A stretch of DNA of 64,000 nucleotides from the NCBI GenBank assembly GCA_017469955.1, contig JAFUFJ010000020.1:85174-149173 (forward strand), in the 5' to 3' direction. The stretch is from Prevotella sp. Lineage in GTDB: Bacteria; Bacteroidota; Bacteroidia; Bacteroidales; Bacteroidaceae. The notes below the pieces were generated by a model, which did no database searches, had not been told where the DNA came from, and saw only the letters and a list, made by a program, of their open reading frames with translations. Numbering within the stretch: position 1 is the first letter of the stretch; each line of letters starts with the position of its first letter. The translations under genes and the position numbers were made by a program. This document shows positions 25,983 to 35,643 of this stretch, one piece after another.

Positions 25983-27089
25983 TTATTCTTTCAGCAATCT
26001 TCTCATGGTGTCAAGCTTGGCTTCCGTCTCGTCCCACTCTTTTTTTTGCATGCTGTCTTTCAGAAGGCCGCCACCTGCATAGAGACGATAGGCCGTTTTT
26101 GTCAGTTCCATACATCGCAACGTTACGTAGAGATGTGTGCCTTTTTCGCAGTCCAAAGGTCCGCAGAATCCGCTATAATAGCGCCGGCGGCGGGGCTCAT
26201 TCCTCTGGATGAAGCCGAGCGTCTCTTGCTTTGGCAGCCCACAAACGGCAGGTGTCGGGTGGAGAGTTGCCAGCAGTTTTCCCAAGAGTCGCCGGTCGTT
26301 CATCTGAAAATAGAAGTCGGAACGCAGGTGAGCCAGGTGTCCTGCACGCTGCGTATAGGGGCCTTCCTCATCAATATCATGGGCAAAAGGCTTCAGGCAT
26401 CGGGCGATATAGGTGGCAACATATCGCTGCTCCTTGATGTTTTTGTCGTCCCATGCCACCTCGTTTTCTTTCCATTCTCCCCTTCCCATGTTCTGAGTGC
26501 CGGCAAGAGCCATGGTGTGGAACATGTTGTTTTCTTCCTCAAGCAGCACTTCAGGAGTAGCCGTCAGCCACACACCTGTCTGCGGAGTCGCCACCAAGGC
26601 TATCATCATTCGCGGATAAAGGTTGCAGGCGCGGAAGAAAAGGCGCAGCATCGCCTCGTACTTCTCTGCTTCCGAACGGGCCAAGGAATGGCGGTTTCGG
26701 GCCTTTTCCGCATCATTTGAGAGGCAGAACGGCAACTCTACGACGCGAGAAAGGACTATCTTCCGGAACTGTTCCGAGAGCAACTGCCGGTGAAACAGGG
26801 CGAAAGGCCATGCTCCTGCCTGCTCTTCCATACAGGCTGAGGGCAGGAAGGCGGAGGGAACATCTGCCAGACCAGCCTCTGACGGCATGGGAATGCTGCA
26901 GACTTCATGCGTGCCTTCGATCAAGACGATGGGGGTTTCTGCGTCAGCACTGAAAGGTGCAAAGACGAAACCCTGCACGTTTGTGAGGTCTTCATACCGC
27001 AGAAATTGCCGGGGAAGGCCAGCCTGCTGCCTGACGACATGAAAGGTTGCGGCATGCGGAAGCCTGTATAGGGCAAAACTTTCGTCCAT
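25983..27089 (-). CDS. menF: Isochorismate synthase (MenF)
   Basis: Chorismate-using enzyme of 368 residues that makes isochorismate for menaquinone. ATG 27089 lies two bases after the thioesterase stop; the longer frame into that gene is rejected. Chorismate-binding core motifs are TPEVLLEE, MALAGTQNMG, the helix KNIKEQRYVATYIARCL, TLHPTPAVCGLPK and YYSGFCGPL near the C-terminus. Stop-to-start spacing implies translational coupling in menI-F-D. Confidence 0.92.
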   Translation of the reverse strand: MDESFALYRLPHAATFHVVRQQAGLPRQFLRYEDLTNVQGFVFAPFSADAETPIVLIEGTHEVCSIPMPSEAGLADVPSAFLPSACMEEQAGAWPFALFHRQLLSEQFRKIVLSRVVELPFCLSNDAEKARNRHSLARSEAEKYEAMLRLFFRACNLYPRMMIALVATPQTGVWLTATPEVLLEEENNMFHTMALAGTQNMGRGEWKENEVAWDDKNIKEQRYVATYIARCLKPFAHDIDEEGPYTQRAGHLAHLRSDFYFQMNDRRLLGKLLATLHPTPAVCGLPKQETLGFIQRNEPRRRRYYSGFCGPLDCEKGTHLYVTLRCMELTKTAYRLYAGGGLLKDSMQKKEWDETEAKLDTMRRLLKE

Positions 27090-27091
27090 GA

Positions 27092-27502
27092 TCACTTTGA
27101 CGCGATGATGTAGTTTGTCACCTGAACGGTAGAGATGAGCTCGCCTTCGCCGTTGGTGATGTCGACCTGCCATTGATGAAGCGTGCGCCCTTGATGGCGC
27201 AAGCGGGCCAGAGCGGTCACGGTGTCGCCCTCGACGACGGCCTTTACATGGCTGCCGGTGACGTTGACGCCGACGGCAATCTTATGGGGACACAGCGCCA
27301 TCGAGCCCACTCCTGCCAGATTTTCGGCCAAAGCCAGCGACGCACCTCCGCTCAAGAAGCCGAAGGGTTGCCTGTTTCGTTCGTCAACTTTCATACGAGC
27401 CATGCACGTGTCGGGCTCGCTTGTCGACAAGAACTCCATGCCAAGCGCCGTAGAAAGGCTTGGTTCCTTATAGACCATCGGCTTTATCTTTTCTATATCC
27501 AT
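27092..27502 (-). CDS. menI: Hotdog-fold thioesterase, probable DHNA-CoA thioesterase (MenI)
   Basis: 136-residue PaaI-type hotdog protein from ATG 27502 (a TTG at 27526 extends it by eight codons). Signature residues are FGFLSGGASLALAENLAG, where the Glu of LAEN is the usual catalytic acid, and ALCPHKIAVGVNVTGSHVK. Clustering directly ahead of menF and menD supports hydrolysis of 1,4-dihydroxy-2-naphthoyl-CoA, the step after MenB. The family assignment is firm; the exact substrate rests on the neighbourhood. Confidence 0.85.
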   Translation of the reverse strand: MDIEKIKPMVYKEPSLSTALGMEFLSTSEPDTCMARMKVDERNRQPFGFLSGGASLALAENLAGVGSMALCPHKIAVGVNVTGSHVKAVVEGDTVTALARLRHQGRTLHQWQVDITNGEGELISTVQVTNYIIASK

Positions 27503-27550
27503 ATACTGTAATTTACTGGTTTCCAACAGATCATAATCCTAATCAACTAT

Positions 27551-28519
27551 CTACGACAGGAAGAACAGCGACACTCCTATCACAGAAATGACAGCTCCGA
27601 CGACGTTTCTTGCCGTGATTTCCTGCCCGAACAGATAGCGTGAAGGCAGCAGAATGAGTATCGGCGTCATGGCCATCAGCGTGGATGTTGTGCCTGCCGC
27701 GGCATACTGTACGGCCATCAGCGAGAGACCTACGCCCAGGAACGGGCCTGCCACTACGGCTGCCGTCATGGCCTTCAGCCCCGTGCGATTGCTGAAACTG
27801 TCGGTAAAGGTCTGCCGTTTTTCCACAAGACGACGGCGAGTCAGCAGATACCACATGCCGAAACAGGCCAAGCCGGCCATGCATCTTACTCCATTTGCAC
27901 TAAAAGGCAGGTAGTAGACTGCTTGTTCGAGCACCTCTCTTGGCAGGCTTGCCTCATAACGGTCGAGCCCCATCTTGCTCAGCACAAGGCCCAGTCCCTG
28001 GCCTATTGCAGCACCGATGCCGAACAACACGCCACGCAATGACACCCTGTCGCCTGCATATACAGCCCCTGAACGGGTCTCTTCCCTACGGTGTAACGGC
28101 AGGCTTATGATGATGCCAGCCAGCGTAACTGCCATTGCAAGCAAAGCCTTCCACCCCATTGTCTGCCCCAACAGCAGCCATGCCGACAGAGCAGTGAAGA
28201 CGGGAGCAAGCGTCATAAAGAGCTGCCCATAGCGCGAACCAATGGTAAGATAGCTGTTGAACAGGCACCAATCGCCGAAGAAATAGCCCACAACACCGCT
28301 CAGCAGCAGCCACGACCAAGCCCCTGCGTCGGCATATTCCAGCCCCGTCGTGCCCGTGAAAGCCCACATCAGCCCCAGAGAAAGCAACAGGGCCAGCGAC
28401 ATTCGCCACACGTTCATGACGAACACACCCAAGCGACGACTGGCTATTTCGCTCGCCAGCGCAGCCACAGTCCACAGGGCTGCAACCAGCAATGCTATCG
28501 CTTCACCAACATATTGCAT
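27551..28519 (-). CDS. EamA/DMT-family transporter
   Basis: 322-residue inner-membrane protein with ten predicted helices in two EamA halves (about 5-140 and 165-320). Recognisable are SRYGQLFMTLAPVFTALSAWLLLG in the first and AAGTTSTLMAMTPILILL in the second, each the conserved helix pair of the family. It exports or imports a small metabolite, not identifiable. It has a promoter box upstream, while the 48-base gap to menI shows none, so it may lead the menI-F-D transcript. Confidence 0.88.
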   Translation of the reverse strand: MQYVGEAIALLVAALWTVAALASEIASRRLGVFVMNVWRMSLALLLSLGLMWAFTGTTGLEYADAGAWSWLLLSGVVGYFFGDWCLFNSYLTIGSRYGQLFMTLAPVFTALSAWLLLGQTMGWKALLAMAVTLAGIIISLPLHRREETRSGAVYAGDRVSLRGVLFGIGAAIGQGLGLVLSKMGLDRYEASLPREVLEQAVYYLPFSANGVRCMAGLACFGMWYLLTRRRLVEKRQTFTDSFSNRTGLKAMTAAVVAGPFLGVGLSLMAVQYAAAGTTSTLMAMTPILILLPSRYLFGQEITARNVVGAVISVIGVSLFFLS

Positions 28520-28562
28520 CTCAAAAAAGCGGCTACAGATTAGTTGTTACGTAAAAACAGGG

Positions 28563-28570
28563 CAAAATTA
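28563..28570 (-). promoter_or_regulatory. -7 box for the EamA-men transcript
   Basis: TAATTTTG on the minus strand, 43 bases before the EamA ATG, with a TTG about 21 bases further up. Confidence 0.5.
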
Positions 28571-28707
28571 TACAAAAAACAGCAAACCGCCAACATTCTG
28601 AACGACTATCTTCGAAAAACTTTATCCTGACCATTGCCTGCGGGAAGCGCAGGTGTCCACACCGCCTTCACAGCCCATTCAGGGCAAGAAACGCCCCCTA
28701 CCAGCCG

Positions 28708-28793
28708 CATACACCTGCCTGGTATGAAGCATACACCATAGATGTATGCTCCGTACACCTAAGGAATATCAATCGTACACCTTAGATGTACGG
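28708..28793. repeat. Family-1 palindromic repeat, copy d
   Basis: Contains GGTATGAAGCATACACC, AGATGTATGCTCCGTACACC and CGTACACCTTAGATGTACGG, the family-1 words, in the gap between divergent EamA and lysS genes. Other than two promoters the 28571-28911 gap holds nothing else visible. Confidence 0.65.
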
Positions 28794-28851
28794 AAACGAC
28801 TCCTGAAAGAGACCCAAACTATAAAAAAAACAAAAACTATGCATTCTTTTC

Positions 28852-28882
28852 TTTGTAATTCGTACAGTTATTCGTATCTTTG
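28852..28882 (+). promoter_or_regulatory. Promoter of lysS
   Basis: TTTG (28852-28855) and TATCTTTG (28875-28882) with a 19-base spacer, a near-ideal Bacteroidetes promoter. Confidence 0.75.
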
Positions 28883-28911
28883 CAACTTGTTAACGTAATT
28901 AAGCTATAAGA

Positions 28912-30687
28912 ATGAACATATTAGAACTGAGCGAACAAGAGATTGGCCGACGCCAAAGTCTCAAAGAGCTGCGCCAGATGGGCATTGACCCCTATCCCGC
29001 AGCAGAATACCCCACGAATACATTCTCTGTTGACATCCGTCAGAACGTAGAAAACGGCACTTGGAAGATTGACGTTCCCGAAGGCGAAGAGCCCCTTTCG
29101 GCCGGACAACTGCCACAAGTATGCATCGCCGGACGCATGATGACGCGTCGCGTAATGGGCAAAGCATCGTTTGCCGAAGTGCAAGACTCGAAGGGACGCA
29201 TACAGGTTTACATCTCGCGCGACGAGCTTTGTCCCGACGAGAACAAAGACCTCTACAACATTGTCTTCAAGCGTCTGCTCGACATCGGCGACTTCATCGG
29301 CGTGAAAGGCTTCGTGTTCCGCACGCAAACCGGCGAGATTTCCGTCCACGCCAAGGAGCTTACGCTGCTTTCAAAGTCACTCAAGCCACTGCCCATCGTG
29401 AAATACAAGGACGGCGTGGCCTACGACAAATTCGACGATCCCGAACTGCGCTACCGCCAAAGATACGTCGACCTGGTGGTGAACGAAGGCGTAAAAGACA
29501 CATTCCTGCAGCGTGCGACCGTGTTGAGAACCATGAGAAAAGTGCTTGATGAAGCAGGATACACCGAGGTAGAAACGCCCACTCTGCAGATGATTGCTGG
29601 CGGAGCATCGGCACGTCCCTTCATCACCCACTTCAATGCGCTGAACCAAGACATGTACATGCGCATCGCTACCGAGCTGTATCTGAAACGACTCATCGTC
29701 GGAGGATTCGAGGGTGTCTACGAAATCGGAAAGAACTTCCGCAACGAAGGCATGGACCGCAACCACAATCCAGAGTTCACTTGCATGGAGCTTTACGTGC
29801 AATACAAGGACTACAACTGGATGATGTCGTTCACAGAGAAACTGCTTGAAACCATATGCACGGCCGTAAACGGCAAACCCGAACGGGAAATCGACGGACA
29901 AGTCATCTCGTTCAAGGCCCCCTATCGCCGTCTGCCCATCCTTGATGCCATCAAGGAAAAGACGGGATTCGACTGCAACGGCAAGAGCGAAGACGAGATA
30001 CGCGCGTTTTGTCTGTCGAAGGGAATGGACGTAGATGAGACCATGGGCAAGGGAAAACTCATCGACGAACTGTTCGGAGAGTTCTGCGAAGGCACGTTCA
30101 TCCAGCCCACATTCATCACAGACTACCCAGTGGAAATGTCGCCTTTGACCAAGATGCACCGCTCGAAGCCCGGCCTTACCGAGCGATTTGAGCTGATGGT
30201 CAACGGAAAAGAACTGGCCAACGCCTACTCGGAACTTAACGATCCTATCGATCAGGAAGAACGCTTCGTCGAGCAAATGAGACTGGCCGACAAGGGCGAT
30301 GACGAGGCAATGATCATAGATCAGGACTTCTTGCGCGCCTTACAGTACGGCATGCCTCCCACCAGCGGTATCGGTATAGGCTTTGATCGCCTTGTGATGC
30401 TCATGACAGGAAAGACCTTCATACAGGAAGTCCTGTTCTTTCCACAGATGAAACCCGAAAAGAAGGTGCCGCAAAGCAGCACCGAAGAATGGGGCAAAGC
30501 AGGCGTCACAGAAGAATGGGTGCCAGTGTTGCGCAAGGCAGGATTCAACCTTGTGGCCAACATCAAAGACGAAAAACCGCAAGGACTGCAACAGAAGATC
30601 GGCGACATCGTCAAGAAATACAAGCTCGACATGCAGAAACCATCGGTAGACGAAATACAAAAGTGGATCGAAAAGGCCAATGTCTAA
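28912..30687 (+). CDS. lysS: Lysyl-tRNA synthetase, class II
   Basis: Charges tRNA-Lys. 591 residues, with an OB-fold anticodon-binding domain at about 70-190 (VCIAGRMMTRRVMGKASF) and the class II catalytic core: motif 1 at VLDEAGYTEVETPTLQ, motif 2 FRNEGMDRNHNPEF, motif 3 GIGFDRLVMLMTG. A C-terminal extension of about 80 residues beyond motif 3 (to EKANV) is longer than in enteric LysS and is seen in Bacteroidetes homologues as I know them. gpsA starts eight bases before its stop. Confidence 0.96.
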   Translation: MNILELSEQEIGRRQSLKELRQMGIDPYPAAEYPTNTFSVDIRQNVENGTWKIDVPEGEEPLSAGQLPQVCIAGRMMTRRVMGKASFAEVQDSKGRIQVYISRDELCPDENKDLYNIVFKRLLDIGDFIGVKGFVFRTQTGEISVHAKELTLLSKSLKPLPIVKYKDGVAYDKFDDPELRYRQRYVDLVVNEGVKDTFLQRATVLRTMRKVLDEAGYTEVETPTLQMIAGGASARPFITHFNALNQDMYMRIATELYLKRLIVGGFEGVYEIGKNFRNEGMDRNHNPEFTCMELYVQYKDYNWMMSFTEKLLETICTAVNGKPEREIDGQVISFKAPYRRLPILDAIKEKTGFDCNGKSEDEIRAFCLSKGMDVDETMGKGKLIDELFGEFCEGTFIQPTFITDYPVEMSPLTKMHRSKPGLTERFELMVNGKELANAYSELNDPIDQEERFVEQMRLADKGDDEAMIIDQDFLRALQYGMPPTSGIGIGFDRLVMLMTGKTFIQEVLFFPQMKPEKKVPQSSTEEWGKAGVTEEWVPVLRKAGFNLVANIKDEKPQGLQQKIGDIVKKYKLDMQKPSVDEIQKWIEKANV

Positions 30688-31675
30688 CTGCGGAAAAATA
30701 GCCATCATCGGCGGAGGTTCTTGGGCAACTGCCATAGCCAAGATAGTGGTGAGCCACACTCATCACATCGGTTGGTATATGAGACGTGACGATCGCATAG
30801 AAGACTTCCGCCGAATGAAGCACAATCCGGCCTACCTTACGAGCGTACATTTCAATGTCAACGAGATATATTTCTCGAGCGACATCAACAAGATCGTGCA
30901 GGCCTATGACACATTAGTCTTCGTCACACCGTCGCCATATCTGAAAAGTCACCTGAAGAAACTCAAGACACGACTGCGCGACAAGTTCATCGTCACAGCC
31001 ATCAAAGGCATCGTTCCCGACGAAAACCTCTCGTGTTCAGAGTACTTTCACCAAGTATACGACGTGCCTTTCGACAATCTGGCCGTCATCGGAGGCCCCT
31101 CTCATGCCGAAGAAGTGGCCCTCGAGCGCCTCTCATACCTCACCGTTGGCTGCACAGACATGGACAAAGCCCGCGCCTTTGCTGACGTTCTTGCCTCTGA
31201 ATACATCAAGACCAAGACGTCAAGCGACGTACTTGGCATCGAGTACTCGTCGGTTCTGAAGAATGTCTATGCCATTGCTGCCGGTATATGCTCAGGACTC
31301 AAATACGGAGACAACTTCCAAGCCGTGCTCATGTCTAACGCAGTACAGGAAATGGCACGCTTCATGCAAGCCGTACATCCCATCGATCGCAACGAGTATG
31401 ACTCCGTCTATCTGGGAGATCTCTTGGTAACAGGCTATTCAAACTTCTCCCGAAACCGGACCTTTGGCACAATGATTGGCAAAGGATACTCCGTCAAATC
31501 GGCACAAATCGAAATGGAAATGATTGCCGAAGGATACTTCGGTACCAAATGTATGAAGGAAATCAACCGGCACATGCACGTCAACATGCCCATTCTCGAT
31601 GCCGTATACAATATTCTATACGAACGCATCTCGCCGAAAATCGAAATCAAACTCCTCACCGACTCATTCCGCTGA
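30680..31675 (+). CDS. gpsA: Glycerol-3-phosphate dehydrogenase (NAD(P)+)
   Basis: Reduces dihydroxyacetone phosphate to glycerol-3-phosphate for phospholipid synthesis. 331 residues. N-terminal dinucleotide site AIIGGGSWATAIAK (residues 8-21), VFVTPSPYLKSHL, IGGPSHAEEVAL, and the catalytic Lys region SSVLKNVYAIAAG. The C-terminal helical domain ends with FGTMIGKGYSVKSAQ. It overlaps lysS, so it is probably translationally coupled. Confidence 0.93.
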   Translation: MSNCGKIAIIGGGSWATAIAKIVVSHTHHIGWYMRRDDRIEDFRRMKHNPAYLTSVHFNVNEIYFSSDINKIVQAYDTLVFVTPSPYLKSHLKKLKTRLRDKFIVTAIKGIVPDENLSCSEYFHQVYDVPFDNLAVIGGPSHAEEVALERLSYLTVGCTDMDKARAFADVLASEYIKTKTSSDVLGIEYSSVLKNVYAIAAGICSGLKYGDNFQAVLMSNAVQEMARFMQAVHPIDRNEYDSVYLGDLLVTGYSNFSRNRTFGTMIGKGYSVKSAQIEMEMIAEGYFGTKCMKEINRHMHVNMPILDAVYNILYERISPKIEIKLLTDSFR

Positions 31676-31764
31676 GAAAAAGACATCTTAGCAAACACAC
31701 ATGAAACTCACAAACTATTCAATCTAAGCAAGCATAAAGTACAACCACATAAAACCTTTCTATC

Positions 31765-34700
31765 ATGAAAAAAATAATCTTTTCAGCTGTTGTTTCGGCG
31801 ATGTTTGCCACGCCAATCCTGGCACAGCCCGCACACATCAGCAACCAACCCGAAAGAGTTGTCTCACAAGTGGACTTCTCACAAGTAAAGATCAACGACA
31901 CCTTTTGGTCGCCGCGTCTCGACCGTCACGCATCAGCAACACTGCCAGTGTGCATCGATCAGATTGAGAACCAAACGGGACGCATGCGTAATTTCATCAA
32001 TGCGGCGAACAAAACCGGCCAACATTCAGGGATATTCTTTGACGATTCTGACGTATACAAAGCGATGGAAGGCATGGCGTATAGTCTGATAAACCATCCT
32101 GATGCAGCCCTCGAGTCCAAGTTAGACCAATGGGTTGCCAACATCGCTGCTGCCCAACAAGAGGATGGATACATCAACACCTACTTCACTTTGACCACGG
32201 AAGAGCGGTGGAAAGACATGGACAAACACGAAATGTACTGTGCCGGACACCTCATAGAGGCAGGAGTTGCCTACTTGAAGGCTACGGGAAAACGCACACT
32301 TCTCGACGTCGGGCAGCGCATGGCCGACCACATGATGACCCTGTTCGGTCCTGAAAAACGCCATTGGGTGGCAGGACACGAGGAAATAGAGCTGGCACTT
32401 GTGAAGCTATATGAGGTCACTGGCGAGCAAAAATACATTGACTTCGCCTACTGGTTGCTTGAAGAACGCGGTCATGGATATGGCACTAACGGCAAGAACA
32501 ACAACTGGAACAAGACGTATTACCAGGATCTTGTACCAGTGAAAGACCTGAGAAAAATCGGAGGACACGCCGTCAGGGCGATGTATTTGTTCTGTGGTAT
32601 GGCCGACGTTGCATCCTATCGTGACGATACAGACTACATGACTGCCCTCGATGCCCTATGGCATAACACCGTAGACCGTAACATGTATATCACAGGAGGC
32701 ATCGGATCGTCGGCCTCAAATGAAGGATTTACCTACGACTATGACCTGCCAAATGCTTCAGCTTACTGTGAAACTTGCGCCTCGGTGGGTATGGTTTTAT
32801 GGAATCATCGCATGAATCTCTTGACGGGAAACGGCAAGTATGTCGACGTGATGGAGCGGTCAATGTACAATGGATTGCTGGCAGGTATCAACTTGAATGG
32901 CGACCGTTTCTTCTATGTTAACCCGCTTGAGTCGGCCGGGAACCATCACCGTCAGGCCTGGTTTGGTACGGCTTGCTGTCCAAGTAACGTATCCCGCTTC
33001 CTGCCATCCATAGGCAGTTACATCTACGCTACTAACGATGATGCCCTTTGGGTGAACCTATACATCGGCAATGAGGCTACCTTTAAACTCGGCAATGAGA
33101 CGGTCAATGTGACAATGGAGACCCAATATCCATGGGAAGGGCTTGTCAACATCACGCTCGACAAGGCTGCATCAAAGCAGGTTCGCCTTCGTATTCCCGA
33201 CTGGTGCAGGAGCTATTCGGTCAAGCTTGACGGCAATACTGTCGAGACTTCCTTGGAAAACGGCTATGCAATTGTAAATACTGCCGACAAGAACGGAAAG
33301 GTTTCCATCGAACTTTCCTTGGACATGCCGATAGAAACCGTTGAAGCCGACCCTCACGTCATTGAGGATCTTGGCTGTAGAGCCATACAACGCGGGCCGT
33401 TAGTCTATTGTGCTGAGGGCGTCGACAACCGCCAAGCTATCTTCGATGCGTTCAGAATCACCCCCGAAACTACCTTCTCTGAAGAGCAGTCAAGCATCTT
33501 GGGAGGCATACGTCTCATAACAGCCAAGACCCAAAACCTAAGCTTGAAGCTCATTCCATACTATGCATGGGACAACCGGACGGCAGGAAAGATGCTCGTA
33601 TGGCTGAAGAACGAGGACTATGACGACTATCATAAAGAGGTGGCTTTGGCACCGTCGTTTGTCACTCGCGACTGGGGTTACCAGTACGGAAATATCGTTC
33701 CTATCGATATGAGGAATGATGGAAAGAAGGAATTGCTTATCGGTGCATGGTTCAAGTATGGCTCTGAAACTCCAAGATACAGCCTAATCCTCGAACCAAA
33801 CGGCGATGGAACGTGGAAAGAGACCACTTCTCCCTTCAACATTGCCGACCGTCCTTCGTTCTCTCCCTGCGACATCAACGGCGACGGCATTCTGGATCTC
33901 ATCATGTTTGAGCAGACCGGCAATTCGTCAGACGGCATATACCTGGGCAAAGGCGACGGCACTTTCACCCGCTTGCGCTATCGTTTCGTCGATGCAAGGG
34001 AGGGATTGCCCGAAAACTATACGGCACCTATCACCAACATTGTCAACATCATGTCGGCTGACGTGGCCGACTTCAACAACGACGGTCTGATGGATATCGT
34101 CGGCATAGGCCATGAATCGTCGCCGACAGTGGTGCTTCTTAACCAGGGAATCAGCGGCAATTTCATCAACCTGAAGCCTATCTACTTCGACAGCGGCATC
34201 ACTAATCCCGAGCTTGACATAGCTGACGGCAAGCCATATGCCAGCCGTAACTTCACGTGCGGTATGGTTTATGCCCAAGATTTCAACAATGACGGCTATG
34301 CAGACATCCTCATTTCGTCCAACAACTGGAACCGCCAGAACTATGATGCCGACTGGGAACGCTACACGGAGGTATACCTCAACAACGGCAAGGGTACGGG
34401 GTTTGAACGGACATACTTTGCCCGGTCGCTCGGACAGGAGAACGACGAGCTGCAGAACCCGTCGGTCTCTGACGGAGGAGTGGCCATTGCCGACTTCAAC
34501 GGAGACGGCTATCTCGACATCTTCCTGCAGGGAGCAGGCGGATACTACACCTACTACTACGACCATTCCTTTGTCGTCATCAACGACGGCACGGGCCATT
34601 TTGCCCCGCTTCCGCCTGAAGAGTTCGACAGACTCGACATCCGTAATTACAACAGTGTTTCGGGTGGTGCCCAAGCTTACGACTGGAACGGCGACGGACT

Positions 34701-35433
34701 CATCGATATAATATACTCTGGTATCTGCCATTCGCTCAACTCGCAGGCTGGATTTATCTGGCTAAACAATACCGGAGGTGCAGGACAAACCTTTAAGCGT
34801 GCCATCCGCTGGGCTGGCGGAGAAGAGTCGGCTTCATGCCTTGTCGACTGGAACGGCGACGGACTTAAGGACCTGGTCAACACGGGTCACACCGATGATG
34901 CCACCTTCCTTTCGGGCAACAACACGGGAAGAACCATGCGCGTCACTTTCTCAGAAGAGCGTGAAACCCCACAACCCAACAAGCCTCTCAGCATCAATGC
35001 CACCGTCGAGGGCAACCAAGTCACGCTTGAATGGACACCTGCCGACGGCGCACCGAAGAGCACTACCTATGAGCTTTACATCAAGAACGAGGAAGGCATG
35101 CTGCTCGGAAGCCCGAGAGCCTATGTCGACGGCGAGATGGAGGGTCTGAGAAAATGTGAAGAATACGGAAAACTCGGATGCGTAACTGCCATCACTTACA
35201 CCCTTCCCGACGGCAGTTATGAGTGGGGAGTGCAGGCTGTTGACGGTCGCAGGGTTGGTTCAAAATTCGCTAAAGGCACGTTTGCCGTCGGAAGTTCCGG
35301 CATCAGCGAGCAGCCCGTCGGGCAGCCTTCCCAGGAGCAAGCCTACTATATGACCGACGGACGGAAGCTCAATCATCGGCCCGACCGCAAGGGAATATAC
35401 CTGCATCAGGGCCGGAAGGTCGTCATAGAGTAA
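31765..35433 (+). CDS. Secreted GH127 beta-L-arabinofuranosidase-like enzyme fused to a seven-motif FG-GAP propeller
   Basis: 1222-residue exported enzyme. Signal peptide 1-20. Residues about 35-630 are a GH127 (DUF1680) barrel. The five key residues of the characterised HypBA1 enzyme have clear counterparts: E320 (acid/base), E336 and C338 (zinc), and C404-C405 (nucleophile and zinc, in GTACCPSNVSRF), with matching spacing. Residues about 640-1065 carry seven Ca-binding DxNxDG motifs starting at D649, D703, D769, D839, D910, D973 and D1029, spaced 54-71 residues, as in a seven-bladed FG-GAP/VCBS propeller. A fibronectin-III-like domain (about 1070-1180) and a tail (GIYLHQGRKVVIE) follow. GH127 enzymes are usually near 650-800 residues. 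Confidence 0.88.
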   Translation: MKKIIFSAVVSAMFATPILAQPAHISNQPERVVSQVDFSQVKINDTFWSPRLDRHASATLPVCIDQIENQTGRMRNFINAANKTGQHSGIFFDDSDVYKAMEGMAYSLINHPDAALESKLDQWVANIAAAQQEDGYINTYFTLTTEERWKDMDKHEMYCAGHLIEAGVAYLKATGKRTLLDVGQRMADHMMTLFGPEKRHWVAGHEEIELALVKLYEVTGEQKYIDFAYWLLEERGHGYGTNGKNNNWNKTYYQDLVPVKDLRKIGGHAVRAMYLFCGMADVASYRDDTDYMTALDALWHNTVDRNMYITGGIGSSASNEGFTYDYDLPNASAYCETCASVGMVLWNHRMNLLTGNGKYVDVMERSMYNGLLAGINLNGDRFFYVNPLESAGNHHRQAWFGTACCPSNVSRFLPSIGSYIYATNDDALWVNLYIGNEATFKLGNETVNVTMETQYPWEGLVNITLDKAASKQVRLRIPDWCRSYSVKLDGNTVETSLENGYAIVNTADKNGKVSIELSLDMPIETVEADPHVIEDLGCRAIQRGPLVYCAEGVDNRQAIFDAFRITPETTFSEEQSSILGGIRLITAKTQNLSLKLIPYYAWDNRTAGKMLVWLKNEDYDDYHKEVALAPSFVTRDWGYQYGNIVPIDMRNDGKKELLIGAWFKYGSETPRYSLILEPNGDGTWKETTSPFNIADRPSFSPCDINGDGILDLIMFEQTGNSSDGIYLGKGDGTFTRLRYRFVDAREGLPENYTAPITNIVNIMSADVADFNNDGLMDIVGIGHESSPTVVLLNQGISGNFINLKPIYFDSGITNPELDIADGKPYASRNFTCGMVYAQDFNNDGYADILISSNNWNRQNYDADWERYTEVYLNNGKGTGFERTYFARSLGQENDELQNPSVSDGGVAIADFNGDGYLDIFLQGAGGYYTYYYDHSFVVINDGTGHFAPLPPEEFDRLDIRNYNSVSGGAQAYDWNGDGLIDIIYSGICHSLNSQAGFIWLNNTGGAGQTFKRAIRWAGGEESASCLVDWNGDGLKDLVNTGHTDDATFLSGNNTGRTMRVTFSEERETPQPNKPLSINATVEGNQVTLEWTPADGAPKSTTYELYIKNEEGMLLGSPRAYVDGEMEGLRKCEEYGKLGCVTAITYTLPDGSYEWGVQAVDGRRVGSKFAKGTFAVGSSGISEQPVGQPSQEQAYYMTDGRKLNHRPDRKGIYLHQGRKVVIE

Positions 35434-35499
35434 AGCCTTTTCGGCACGAGCAGCCCTCCTTGCGAGGCTGATTAGGAAGGCATTAGCGGGAGAAAGCTA

Positions 35500-35596
35500 T
35501 CCATTCTCATCCGTACATCATAGATGTATGAAGCATACCAGCAAGATGTATGGAGTGTACATCTATGATGTACGGATGAGAATGGACAGTTTTTTT
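35500..35596 (+). terminator. Family-1 palindrome, copy e, serving as terminator
   Basis: Two perfect 29-base arms (35500-35528 and 35558-35586) around a 29-base loop that contains GAAGCATACC and AGATGTATGG. The right arm is followed by CAG and seven T. It lies 66 bases after the GH127 stop, between convergent genes, so the family-1 element itself is the likely terminator. It carries the GAGAAAGCTATCC-like word in its left flank. Confidence 0.85.
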
Positions 35597-35643
35597 GTGG
35601 TCTATACATCACGTTCCCAGCATGAACGCTGCCCTCTCAGCTC

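Noticed and set aside
25878-26720. 280-codon plus-strand open frame antisense to menF
   Set aside because: A shadow of menF; it begins within menD and has no family match.
29377-30276. 299-codon minus-strand open frame inside lysS
   Set aside because: lysS motifs are intact on the plus strand, and the antisense frame is low in recognisable structure.
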